DNA from: Bolinopsis microptera
Lineage: Eukaryota; Ctenophora; Tentaculata; Lobata; Bolinopsidae
Length of the DNA: 64,000 nucleotides
Direction: 5' to 3'
Assembly: GCF_026151205.1 (NCBI RefSeq)
Contig: NC_087074.1
Coordinates: 10,511,226 to 10,575,225, forward strand
Shown: in pieces, positions 12,401-23,222 of the stretch
Layout: every line of letters begins with the position of its first letter
Position numbering within the stretch: position 1 is the first letter of the stretch
Translations under genes and position numbers: made by a program
Notes under the pieces: model-generated
Database searches by the model: none
Told to the model about the DNA's origin: nothing
What the model saw: the letters and a program-made list of their open reading frames with translations, nothing else

Positions 12401-15400
12401 ATGTTAGCTCTCACACCATTCTCATGATTTCTATTTTCAGGACAGCAATGTTACCTCTCACACCATTCTCATGATTTCTATTTTTAGGATGTAGCAATGT
12501 TACCTCTCAGACCATTCTCATGATTTCTATTTTCAGGACAGCAATGTTACCTCTCACACCATTCTCATGATTTCTATTTTCAGGACAGCAATGTTACCTC
12601 TCACACCATTCTCATGATTTCTATTTTCAGGACAGCAATGTTACCTCTCACACCATTCTCATGATTTCTATTTTCAGGACAGCAATGTTATCTCTCACAC
12701 CATTCTCACGATTTCTATTTTCAGGACAGAAATATTACCTCTCACACCATTCTCATGATTTATATTTTCAGGACAGCAATGTTACCACTCACACCATTCT
12801 CATGATTTCTATTTTCAGGACAGCAATGTTACCTCTCACACCATTTTCATGATTTCTATTTTCAGGACAGCAATGTTACCTCTCAGACCATTCTCATGAT
12901 TTCTATTTTCAGGACAGCAATGTTACCTCTCACACCATTCTCATGATTTCTATTTTCAGGATGTAGCAATGTTACCTCTCACACCATTCTCATGATTTCT
13001 ATTTTCAGGACAGCAATGTTACCTCTCACACCATTCTCATGATTTCTATTTTCAGGACAGCAATGTTACCTCTCACACCATTCTCATGATTTCTATTTTC
13101 AGGACAGCAATGTTACCTCTCACACCATTTTCATGATTTCTATTTTCAGGACAGCAATGTTATCTCTCACACCATTCTCACGATTTCTATTTTCAGGACA
13201 GAAATATTACCTCTCACACCATTCTCATGATTTATATTTTCAGGACAGCAATGTTACCACTCACACCATTCTCATGATTTCTATTTTCAGGACAGCAATG
13301 TTACCTCTCACACCATTTTCATGATTTCTATTTTCAGGACAGCAATGTTACCTCTCAGACCATTCTCATGATTTCTATTTTCAGGACAGCAATGTTACCT
13401 CTCACACCATTCTTATGATTTCTATTTTCAGGACAGCAATGTTACCTCTCACACCATTCTCATGATTTCTATTTTCAGGACAGCAATGTTACCTCTCAGA
13501 CCATTCTCATGATTTCTATTTTCAGGACAGCAATGTTAGCTCTCACACCATTCTCATGATTTCTATTTTCAGGACAGCAATGTTACCTCTCACACCATTC
13601 TCATGATTTCTATTTTTAGGATGTAGCAATGTTACCTTTCAGACCATTCTCATGATTTCTATTTTCAGGACAGCAATGTTACCTCTCACACCATTCTCAT
13701 GATTTCTATTTTCAGGACAGCAATGTTACCTCTCACACCATTCTCATGATTTCTATTTTCAGGACAGCAATGTTACCTCTCACACCATTCTCATGATTTC
13801 TATTTTCAGGACAGCAATGTTATCTCTCACACCATTCTCACGATTTCTATTTTCAGGACAGAAATATTACCTCTCACACCATTCTCATGATTTATATTTT
13901 CAGGACAGCAATGTTACCACTCACACCATTCTCATGATTTCTATTTTCAGGACAGCAATGTTACCTCTCACACCATTTTCATGATTTCTATTTTCAGGAC
14001 AGCAATGTTACCTCTCAGACCATTCTCATGATTTCTATTTTCAGGACAGCAATGTTACCTCTCACACCATTCTCATGATTTCTATTTTCAGGATGTAGCA
14101 ATGTTACCTCTCACACCATTCTCATGATTTCTATTTTCAGGACAGCAATGTTACCTCTCACACCATTCTCATGATTTCTATTTTCAGGACAGCAATGTTA
14201 CCTCTCACACCATTCTCATGATTTCTATTTTCAGGACAGCAATGTTACCTCTCACACCATTTTCATGATTTCTATTTTCAGGACAGCAATGTTATCTCTC
14301 ACACCATTCTCACGATTTCTATTTTCAGGACAGAAATATTACCTCTCACACCATTCTCATGATTTCTATTTTCAGGACAGCAATGTTACCTCTCACACCA
14401 TTCTCATGATTAATATTTTCAGGTCAGCAATGTTACCTCTCACAGCATTCTCATGATTTCTATTTTCAGGACAGCAATGTTACCACTCACACCATTCTCA
14501 TGATTTCTATTTTCAGGACAGCAATGTCACCTCTCACACCATTCTCATGTTTTCTATTTTCAGGACAGCAATGTTACCTCTCACACCATTCTCATGATTT
14601 CTATTTTCAGGACAGCAATGTCACCTCTCACACCATTCTCATGTTTTCTATTTTCAGGACAGCAATGGCGTACATCTCGGATATTGCGGATAAGAACAGC
14701 AGGACATCTCGGATTGCAATAGCAGATGGCATGTTGCAACTTGGGGCCATGTTTGGTGAGTTGAGCCACTAAACTCATTGCCTTGATAAGACGTTAGTTC
14801 CTTATATCGGGAATGTAAGTACATGTCATATCTAGCAAACTATTTATAAGTACTAAGTAGGTCAATAAAAAACATCGGAGATACTACGTTATGTAAAGGG
14901 CATGTACATTGAGAGATTGAATTTGTTAGATGACTAGTACAACGTCAATCTCTTACTGATTGTAAGAATGCACTTTAAAAATTAATGCGGCATTGTTAAC
15001 TGTGAGGAATAGTTGCTTTATGACAGTAAATTACTTTATCTCAATCTGATATGAATGGAAGTTACCAGTGAAACACCATACATGCCATGTTATTATATAT
15101 AATAAAGCTGTACTTTATCAGTAATAAGTATTGAAAGATAACCTCTTATTGTAGGTACGTTTGTAAGCGGTCTGTTGATGTCCCATGCTACCTGGTACAG
15201 CACACCACTACTTTGCGTTTCTGTTAACGTGAGCTTTATTAATTATTTCCTCTGTTATTTTAGATCCCTGCCGAACCTACCTAAAGTAACCTAAAGTAAC
15301 CTAAAGTAACCTAAAGTAAGTAAGTAATTATTATGTATAATTGATGTAGAGGCTTAGATATTTGGTTTTCATAAATTATTGATGTAAAGACGTCAGACAA

Positions 15401-18400
15401 GTCGTTGAAATTGGTACGTGGTTTTTGATAATTCCAATTAGTTCCCCCTGTTCGTCAACTTTTAAATCGAAAAGGAGCTAGGAAATTACTTAGAAATTGG
15501 ATCAGGTGATTGAGTAATTTGATAGGGAACATGGTGGAGACTGGAGAGTGTATAATCTTACTGCCTACTGGTGTTAGGGTAATTCATAAACTAGCTCTAT
15601 CATATTTACTCGACTAACCTCTTAAACATTTAAATATTTTGATTTATCATAGCACCGAACATCTGGTCACTTGTGAGTTGTGAACAATCAAGGACGTCAA
15701 ACCTTGCAGTCCCGAGTTTCATTTTACACGCGACATTTGTTACGGAGCACGCGAAGTATTGTTATCTTTTTAATGTTCAAACGAAGCAACAGGGCTTACT
15801 TAGCACGCACGCGTTTTTAGCGCGCATTGCTGATTTATTTCTGGTCTGGCCATATGTTTACGTACCTTTTTGGGTGACACTCTATATTTTCGTCCCTTAC
15901 CTCATTCACTGCTTACATCAATTTTATCTTTCCACTTTGTGCTTATGCTCCCACAATTTACACCTCCATCACTGGCCACTTCGGTTCTCACACCATGTAT
16001 ATATATCTCTCCTAAGGTTAAAGGTACCGTAGTCTGACAAGTATAAGCCAGGGACGTAGCCAGGATTTTTCTTTGGCGGGGGCTAGGGGGTAACTCCACA
16101 ACAGCAATCTGCATTCTCCAATCGGAATTTACGACTTACTCAGGCCTCATCGTCTTAAGATTTTTCATTTCCTACGGTCTAGGGGACACTATTGACTATT
16201 TATAGAAGTCTTCTAGAATCTTAGAATGTTTGCTTGGATGTTATGACAGATATTTACTAATCCACAGTTCAAATCTTTGACTGGCTGCAGTCATAAACAC
16301 AGCCCAGTTACCAGGCGACCATGGGGACTAGGGGGCTTATCTTTTTTCTGGGGTTCGATTTTTTCCGGGGGGGGGGGGGGGGGGGGGGGGCTGCCGCCCC
16401 CCCTAGCCCCCCTGTCTACGTGCCTGGTATAAGCCGAACTGGAAATTTGCAAATATTTACAGTTCTTACCAAGACGAAATATCGAACGTTGCCACCTCAC
16501 TAAATCCCTTCAAATTCACGTGAGACCCTTAAATATATCAATACGATCATGGGCCACATGATTTGTATAACTTCTGTTGTAGGTTTATAACCTACCAGGA
16601 CGAGCGCCGAGTTGGACTCGTCGACGGTAATATATGGAACAAATATTTTACGAGTATCACCCGTTAAAACTTCTGACGCCGACCGCAGCTGATGAAGACT
16701 ATTGAGCACTTCCCAGATTACCCATAAAACAGTGTAGGTGACAGAGATAAACATTTAGCATATCATGAAAAATTAACGATTATAACGAATTCAGAAATAA
16801 TGGTCGCCATCTTTGTATGGGATGGAAGAAGGGCGCCAAGTTGAGCTCAAATGTAACATTTTGTAGTAGTCCGTGTGTGAGCGGAGAGAAGTTCAAGAAT
16901 CGAACTTTATGGTGGATCATATTGTAGATTCACCGAAAGTGAAAGAAAACGGAGCTGAGTGTTAGATTTATTGATTCTTTAAAATCTAGACTTTCCACTT
17001 TTTCACACATTCTTTTTGTTATAAGGGTTACTGTCCTAGCGCGCATTGCTGATTTATTTCTATGTTTTTATATGTGCATATCTGAGATATGGTGCTGCAT
17101 TAAAAGATTTTATCAATTCGATGACAATTCAAACTGCGAAGTTGCATGATTTTGAAATTCTTGGTAAAATTTTTGAAAATGTATTCTTAACTCAATTAAA
17201 GCTAACATGGAATTAACCAAATGCTTAAATGCATACTACTAGTCCACTGTTCATTACTTAAACACTTAATAACAAATCTCAAGTTCGTCTTTCCCCTCTC
17301 GTAAGTCTGATGACAGCCACGTGCTCTCCTTGTTCTTGAAAGTCCGGGAAGATTTACCTCGTGTAACTTTAATCTCGTCAAACAGCCAGGCATCATCTTG
17401 AGCAGCAGTGATGAAGATACAGCCAGTTTTTCCAATGTTCTTTAGGTTGGGCAGGATGAAGGTGTCTGTTGCTCCGGCAATAAAGTCGTCTTTACCTTTA
17501 TTGTCCAGAATCCCTGTGGTGGTGTTCCCCTTCCTGCTTTTAGTGCTGCTAATTGTCAGTCTAGCGTGGATGTTGTCCGTGCCGGCGTGATTCTCATTTT
17601 TAGTCGTGATCGCGAGAACGTAGGTTGCATCCCCCTGCTTGCAAAAGCTCATCTTATCCATTCCTTCACTTGTATCTGAGGACAGATAGCTCCCGTCAGT
17701 GTTGTACACGTATGTCTTCTCCGAGCCAGCAGTCACTGTTATGTAGTCCACCATCCACGCGTCATCTGATTTAGCTTCGATTTCCACGCACTTCACTTTA
17801 CCGATGTCAATGTCGGAATCGGCTGCAAAGTTGTCAGTTGCTCCCAACTGGAAATCATTCTTCGATGGGTCGTCTAGTACACCAAACACTACCTCGCCAT
17901 TGCTTCCTTTTACCTTTGCTACAAAGCTACCGTCAGTGCCGTCGTACTTCCGAGATCCAGTAACGACATCCAGCTGGTAGTGGACAGAGAGAGCTTGTGC
18001 GGCCAGGAGACCCAGGAACAGGAGTTGAGAAAGTTGTTGCTTCATTTTCAGCTTGAACGATGTGAATAGATAAAAATATCAAATGATGGTAGCTTTATAT
18101 ACTGCTTTGAACGCGGCTCATTGGATGTTTGAAGTTTAAACAATGGGCTACCTCATGGAGAATAAGAATTTTACTTCTGGTAAGAGGTAAAATACCTCCT
18201 TCGATGGTCAAATTTGTAATTCAATATCATAGTTTACTAAGTAACAAACGACTCTCTTCGCTTAACAACGTAGTTGCTCACGTAAATATATATATTGAAG
18301 CGGACAGTAACCTCAGTACCCAGATGGTGCTACACCGTTAGTCTAGATCTTCTTCTCGTCCGCACAGAACTCAAAACAGTTATTAGTAAATGACAACTCC

Positions 18401-18942
18401 GCTCCTCAGAAGTCCCCTGAGTGTTGAACGAACAGACGAAAAAGTTAATTTACTGCCAAAAGATTGGCCTGCAAATTTTCTGGTGTTAACAAATTTAGTC
18501 TAACATTTACAATTTACATACAGGGTGTGTTAAACAGATCAGATCATTTGACATTTTTCACTCATGACTCATTTAAAATTAAAGTTTCAACGATGTTTTT
18601 GACAAGGATAATCTCTAGACACTTTGGACTATAATTTCTATGAGTGTTTTGGAACTTTTTTAGAGCAAAAATAATTCGTTTAAGACATCATCGAGATTTA
18701 CCGTAAAGCTGGACCTTAACGGGTGATACTCGTAAAATATTTGTTTCGACAGGACCGTCGACGAGTCCAACTCGGCGCGCGTCCTGGTAGGTTATAAACC
18801 TACAAAGCTGGACCAAGATAGCGCCGATTAATTATATATTATGCCCTTTTACTGTTTTAGTAGTTAATAGTAATTTAGATTTTAGAGAGCAGTAAACCTC
18901 TATTATACCGTGTTTATCTCTATAATGTGAACCCCCTTCCCC

Positions 18943-18981
<39 letters not shown>

Positions 18982-21900
18982 TTAATACGACACTGTAACC
19001 ACAATACACGTGCACTAAACTAATAATACGCTCGACGCTTGACAGATACTGGGGATTAGCGTCATCTTTCTTATACCAAGTTCTTTAGTTCTTTCTGTAT
19101 CATTTATTTTTCGTTTCATCCGACATGCCCGGCATAGGGGGTTTTACTGTACAGTGTACATGAAAAAATAGTTATTAGTTGTTGGGCTGTTGGAGTTATT
19201 GAACGAAAAGCTTAAAGACTGTCACATGGAAAGGATGGTTTTAGTCCCTCCCTCACGACACGGTGTTCAGTCTAGGTAAATTATAGATTGTAGGTTGATA
19301 ATGTACTTTTATAACTTAATAAGAAACCATCCTGAATTTCTCAGATTCAAAAATAATTTCTAGCTTCTCATATGACCGAGATATGAAGCATAACGAGCTT
19401 ATTCATTTACATGTGAGGTGGTAAGGTACTAACTGCTAATACCTTTGCTCCTTTTTGAAAACTTACGGAATACTGCAAAGGGACGGGATAGAAAGAAAGG
19501 GGTGGCGTTATTTTTATCCATCCCGCTCAATAAATGATCTCTGCACATGCACAGTTTTAATAATCCCAGGGAGAGGTATTTATTTCACTGAACATAATAA
19601 ACCGCACAACGATAGTGTTAAACTGTAATACTAATTAGGACTTTAGGAGTGTGGAGGGTATACATACTGTTCGACACGTGCTTAGGTTCAACGCACCCTG
19701 AGGATTAATTCCACGCACTACACAGACAGTTCTTGGATACGTACAAAAGTTCGACAAAAAATTCTGTCGAACTTCTGCACTCATAAGTCATAATTGGATA
19801 CATTTTCAATTAATTCAGTTTCATCATTGAACAATCCGGTTATCTGCAGTCTGATATTGTACATTATATTTATAATTCAAAAGTTGGCGAGCAAGGAGGG
19901 CCTCGTAGATTATAAGTTCATTGTAACAAATATTCAGATTAAAATTTTTCAATAATTCGATTTTATTCGCAGTTGTGCCTGGGTTTCTACGTGCTTTTTG
20001 TCATCAGAGATCCTCAACGAGCGAAGAAACCAAGATCCGAATCCGTCAGTTTCAAGGAAGTAAGTTAATGCCAACTTTTCTCTTAGCATTTAGCAGTTTA
20101 ATATCGTCTTGCGAATTAAATGACCTTCACAGACTCACCCCACGTGTGCATATTTACAGGCTCGTGTTTTTAAAGATTGTCGCGCTATTCGAGATAATCA
20201 TTCGAACGCCATCTTATGCTGCGAATCAAGTATCGATTGATTTAAACCAAGTGATTACGTTTTGGTTAATTAGTTAATAAGTCGATCAGCTAATTAGTTG
20301 TAGACAGAGTTACTTTTTACTTTTCCCCGTCTTCTCAAACTATCGATTTCATCCAAGTACGGAAAGGAGGTGCCAACATACTGCTCTACGGATACCTGTA
20401 CCACCTCGACAGTAAGAGGGAACACCTCTGTAACAACTCCACTTTATAAGCCTTTGCAAGGGGTGAAGCGCCTTCTTATTGGATCACCTTACTGTATTAG
20501 TGTATTGCATGCTTCTGTAGTCTGTGCCGTTTAAATAGTAGTTCTATAAGCGCTACGAATTCGTTTAAATAGCGATGATTTTTTATGATTAAAAGTTTTA
20601 AATTAAGACTGGATCTGTAAACCATATCGGTAACACTTATGTTATGAACTAATGTTCCGAACATAAGTATTACCGGCCTTCTTCTGGCCACAAATCCTTT
20701 GGAACAAGTTGATCTTCTATCAATTTTGAGCTGGATCGATTAAATTATTCGACGCATGGTGGCAGCTTCATTCATTAAGCATTTAAGGACCATTTTAAAC
20801 AAAAAATTTACTTGAAGGGGATGATCATTATACTAATACTGGAGGATCGAAATCATTATGTGGTGAATCTGAAAGGATGTTAATTGGGAGACTAGGGAGG
20901 TCTCGAATAAATCATTAGGTACTGAATCTGAAAGGATGTTGATTGGGAGACTAGGGAGGAATAAATGTGTATTAAATACCATCTTAGAATGAACACTCAC
21001 TACGTTAAATGAATTTAATAAGGATTACCGCATTCGGCATTAATGTATTGTGTGCACAATCCTGTTAAATCATAATTAATAATAATAATAAAATGTTAAA
21101 ATGAGGATATCCTAAACATCAGACCCGTATCTCCATCTCCTTCATCTGACCGTTACTTTTACAGGCGTTTTCACAGATGGTAGACGTTTATACAGGACCA
21201 TCCAGATATCGTGCCAGAATTTACATTCTCTCGGCTGCATATTTGCTCCACTTCACCGCATTCCTCTCTTACGCAGGATTCTTTGTTAACTACTTGTTGT
21301 TGCCTCCATTCAACTGGCCTGCCGACAAAATTGGTCTCATCTCCTCCAGTGAGTATGAAACAAGTTTTAATTGGATCACCTTCCAAAACTACAAGTATTC
21401 TGTGGAGTTCTCGGCGGAATTACAAAAAATATCTAAAATAAAATCCGTTGTTCAAAGAAAGTTATCATCTTCAACCATATCACAATTTATTCAAGTTTCA
21501 ACAAATTAAATCTCGTGATATCGCCCTCAGGATCTGAAAGTCTATTCATAATCATTTCTTATTTTCAGTATCAAGTATAGCTAACTTCCTGATGGTGATA
21601 CTAGTTCCCTTCATGAAGATGGCAAGAATACCTGAGACCCTGATCGCCTCTATCTCCTGCGGAATGTGTTGTTTGGGTTTTGGAGTGGTCACGATTGCTA
21701 GGAGCTTTACCCTCATGACTGTTGGTGGGTACTGTGCTCTTCTCTTTTAATCTATAATTATATTATCTTCGACTTAAGTATAGTTTTCGTATCTATGGAT
21801 GCGGATTCTGGTGAGGAAGTGAGGCATATTTGTTTTACACGTGAGAGTGATTCTGCCCGGTTTTATTGGTCAATAGTGGAAGCTGATTGGTTAATTGCTG

Positions 21901-23222
21901 TCACGAGTAAAAAATATGCCTCACCTCCCCGCCAGAATTCACGACTAAAGATAATTTTATCGATGCTGATATTGTTGATAACTGAGTTAGTCTTAATTCT
22001 AAGCGCTGAATAAAGTTAAAATTTAAATTTTGTCCGGTAAAAAACAATTTTTAACGGAATCATATCTTGTTTGGAGACATCTTTTTAAAATGGGTTTATA
22101 TAACTTGGTAGGTAGCAGCAGCTATATTAATTGATAATATATAATACATATACATATTATATAATAAATATAGTGAGTAGTTAAAATTGAATTTATAATA
22201 AGGTGCATAATTCTTTTTTTCCATGATAGGTCAAGCATTGAATAGCTCGGATATATCGTTTTTTAGTATGTTTTTATTAACGAAGTGTGGTATAAATAAT
22301 AGAAATTAGTTATCTATAGATTAATATATTAATTGATTAATTATGACATATCACGACAGATCATTGTATCTCCAGCGAACCTGTTGAAAGGGGGCAGTGG
22401 TGTAGCGCTGGCTTTGTACAGATCTCGACTATCTAAAGTTGTGAAACCGACCCAGTATGGTCAGGTTTGTAAAACTTGTCAATTAAACTTGTAAAACTTG
22501 TCAGAGTGCCATGTTTTGTAGTCTTTTATATACGAGAAAGAATGTGTTAGTTTTACGGTAATTAGGAATATGATTAGCTGACTAATTGGTAACTAATAAC
22601 TAATTCGGAGGTACGTGGCCTGGGAGAGATTCAAAATCTCATATTTTTCCTCAACAGAACATATTTTATCAAATTCTCATTTCAGTTGTTTATGTTGCTG
22701 AACTGTTTCGAGTCCCTGGCCACTCTGATATCATCAGTAGGATTATATCAAGTTTATTTGTATACCAGGAAGTGGTTCCCGGGATTTGCGTTTACCATTC
22801 TCGTCGTATTGGAGGCAGTTGCTCTTGTACTCACTCTGTAAGCTCATATTATTCTCCCACGGTTGCGTGCAGTGTCATCAGTTTCATTTCTCTGATTTTG
22901 TCTTTTAAGCACTCCCATTTAAAATCTCAAAATCAAAAACTGCCGATATCTCTTGGGGGTATTTCAAGGGTCCATCTCATTATCCACATATTTAATTAAT
23001 ACCTAATTAACACCTAATTAACACGTGTTCAGATGGGACGGTTGGTTAGCACGACTGCAGGGTGAGCCGGACCACATGGACCCCGAACTTCTTCAAGAAG
23101 ACCAGCAAGAAGTAGACGATGATGAGTTACTCAGCCCTGATGATTATGTGAGCACTAGTGAGAATGGACAAGTTAATAATGGACTGGAAATTGAGGTGAA
23201 CCCGGGACGTTCGATCAATTAA
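6466..23222 (+). CDS. SLC46-like major facilitator transporter, 11 exons
   Basis: Predicted proton-coupled solute carrier of the SLC46 branch (folate, heme and related cargo in known members), a 12-helix membrane protein. Exons: 6466-6605, 6755-6963, 9338-9437, 14658-14755, 15155-15228, 19973-20059, 21165-21348, 21569-21720, 22360-22464, 22686-22837, 23033-23222. Phases agree at every junction and the total is 1,491 nt (496 aa), normal for the family. Helix 1 is VEPVMLFFMYTYIMQLIFYS; exon 2 carries the helix 2/3 loop GYIADRVAR; exon 4 has AYISDIADKNSRTSR; exon 9 has the RSRLSKVV segment typical of SLC46; the tail is acidic. Exon 8 uses a weak donor (GTTGGT), chosen because it alone keeps frame. 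An AG just before the start ATG may mark an upstream noncoding exon. Substrate unknown. Confidence 0.8.
7190..8873 (+). repeat. 19-bp minisatellite in intron 2 (about 88 copies)
   Basis: The unit TAGTTTATAGAATGGTATC repeats almost without break. Variants (CTTG for CTAG, GATTATAG, TTATGG, GGTAATTAG) recur in blocks. A variant run including TATGAAATGG at 7471 reappears at 7898, so a higher-order period of about 427 bp is superimposed. Irregular 9-bp insertions (TTTATCTAG) cluster toward the right end. The array lies wholly within intron 2 of the transporter gene. Confidence 0.95.
8874..10941 (+). other. Intronic DNA around exon 3; simple repeats only
   Basis: Apart from transporter exon 3 (9338-9437) I see no gene. 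There is a short (CA)n at about 9609-9621, a (GT)n at about 9680-9698, short GTTCATTCTTAT duplications at 10438-10490, and a GGTTACCTT-type short repeat at about 10885-10920. A 66-codon minus ORF (10642-10842) is open but has no recognisable domain. Confidence 0.5.
10942..14667 (+). repeat. 47-bp minisatellite built from the intron-3 splice acceptor (about 78 copies)
   Basis: Each unit contains TTCTATTTTCAGGACAGCAATG, that is, a pyrimidine tract, a 3' splice AG and the first bases of transporter exon 4 (GACAGCAATG). The last copy is the real junction at 14657/14658. Most units are 47 bp; a variant with GGATGTAGCAATG is 2 bp longer. A higher-order repeat of 1,132 bp (24 units) is visible: identical variant groups recur at 11529, 12661, 13793 and at 12001, 13133, 14265. 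The short methionine-rich ORFs inside it are by-products of the repeat. Confidence 0.97.
15280..15330 (+). repeat. Four 10-bp tandem units ending in a GTAAGT-like run
   Basis: CTAAAGTAAC appears at 15281, 15291 and 15301, with a last copy at 15311 that runs into GTAAGTAAGTAA. The last copy looks like a strong splice donor, but reading through to it crosses a TAA in the exon 5 frame. The GTGAGC donor at 15229 is therefore preferred. Confidence 0.7.
16367..16390 (+). repeat. G homopolymer (about 24 bp)
   Basis: An uninterrupted run of G in AT-rich surroundings, with C-rich sequence directly after it. Such runs can form quadruplex structures and are prone to length error in sequencing. A matching C run lies 2.5 kb away at 18944-18981. 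Confidence 0.9.
16577..16668 (+). repeat. Dispersed repeat of about 90 bp, copy 1
   Basis: It begins TTGTAGGTTTATAACC and contains GCGCCGAGTTGGACTCGTC, then AACAAATATTTTACGAGTAT and CCCGTTAA. The same order of blocks occurs inverted at 18716-18805, and again at 57017-57104 and 62855-62941. No target duplication or coding potential is seen. Confidence 0.85.
17266..18045 (-). CDS. Secreted protein with two PLAT-like domains, nested in transporter intron 5
   Basis: This 259-aa intronless protein has a clear signal peptide (residues 1-20, ending AAQALS). Two repeats of about 115 residues follow, each with the PLAT/LH2 signature: DDPSKNDFQLGATDNF then IGKVKCVEIEAKSDDAW, and NKGKDDFIAGATDTF then IGKTGCIFITAAQDDAW. 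PLAT beta-sandwiches usually bind lipids or proteins at membranes; with no catalytic domain this is probably a secreted binding or structural protein. It lies on the opposite strand inside intron 5 of the transporter gene. A TATA box at 18093-18101 sits about 50 nt before the ATG. No poly-A signal was found. Target unknown. Confidence 0.85.
   Translation of the reverse strand: MKQQLSQLLFLGLLAAQALSVHYQLDVVTGSRKYDGTDGSFVAKVKGSNGEVVFGVLDDPSKNDFQLGATDNFAADSDIDIGKVKCVEIEAKSDDAWMVDYITVTAGSEKTYVYNTDGSYLSSDTSEGMDKMSFCKQGDATYVLAITTKNENHAGTDNIHARLTISSTKSRKGNTTTGILDNKGKDDFIAGATDTFILPNLKNIGKTGCIFITAAQDDAWLFDEIKVTRGKSSRTFKNKESTWLSSDLREGKDELEICY
18093..18101 (-). promoter_or_regulatory. TATA box of the PLAT gene
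   Basis: TATATAAAG on the minus strand lies 48 nt upstream of the ATG at 18045. That leaves room for a start site about 30 nt downstream and a leader of some 20 nt. It suggests the nested gene has its own promoter. Confidence 0.6.
18716..18805 (-). repeat. Dispersed repeat of about 90 bp, copy 2 (inverted)
   Basis: The reverse complement starts TTGTAGGTTTATAACC, contains GCGCCGAGTTGGACTCGTCG and ends CACCCGTTAA, matching copy 1 closely, with a small substitution or indel block in the middle. With copy 1 it brackets the PLAT gene in inverted orientation. Confidence 0.85.
18944..18981 (+). repeat. C homopolymer (about 38 bp)
   Basis: An uninterrupted C run preceded by CCCCCTTCCCCT. It is unusually long for an AT-rich genome, and its exact length may be unreliable. 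Confidence 0.9.
20858..20968 (+). repeat. Two-copy tandem repeat of about 60 bp
   Basis: The phrase GAATCTGAAAGGATGTT followed by a GGGAGACTAGGGAGG block occurs twice, with one T-to-G change. It lies in transporter intron 6. Confidence 0.8.
21795..21945. repeat. Fold-back (inverted repeat) element in transporter intron 8
   Basis: Arms of about 40 bp read GTGAGGCATATTTGTTTTAC on the left and, inverted, GTAAAAAATATGCCTCACC on the right. An inverted relative lies at 6317-6366 (GTAAACAAATGTGCCTCA). It is probably a small MITE family; no ORF of interest. Confidence 0.65.

Larger units (their letters stand above)
15229..17200 (+). other. First part of transporter intron 5
   Basis: No exon is recognised here. 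At 15280-15319 a 10-bp unit (CTAAAGTAAC) occurs four times, ending in GTAAGTAAGTAA. One copy of a dispersed repeat of about 90 bp lies at 16577-16668 and a G homopolymer at 16367-16390. A 119-codon plus ORF (15673-16032) shows no domain and is taken as chance. Confidence 0.5.
18106..19972 (+). other. Second part of transporter intron 5
   Basis: No exon is recognised. It contains an inverted copy of the dispersed 90-bp repeat (18716-18805) and a C homopolymer (18944-18981). The rest is unassigned AT-rich DNA. Confidence 0.5.

Noticed and set aside
11529-14456. Repeated 63-aa ORFs with identical sequence
   Set aside because: They are produced by the 47-bp repeat being read in one frame over 4 units; no start context or domain.
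10942-14667. CRISPR-like regular array
   Set aside because: Units are contiguous with no unique spacers, and the DNA is eukaryotic. It is a minisatellite.
15229-15320. Longer exon 5 using the CTAAA/GTAAGT donor
   Set aside because: The reading frame meets TAA before that donor. The GTGAGC donor at 15229 keeps phase with exon 6 and yields a continuous helix 6.
15673-16032. 119-codon plus-strand ORF
   Set aside because: No domain, rare-residue-rich translation, inside an intron and without splice context.
20340-20520. Possible extra transporter exon (open frame after an AG at 20381)
   Set aside because: Joining exon 19973-20059 directly to 21165-21348 keeps phase and gives the expected loop, so no exon is needed here.
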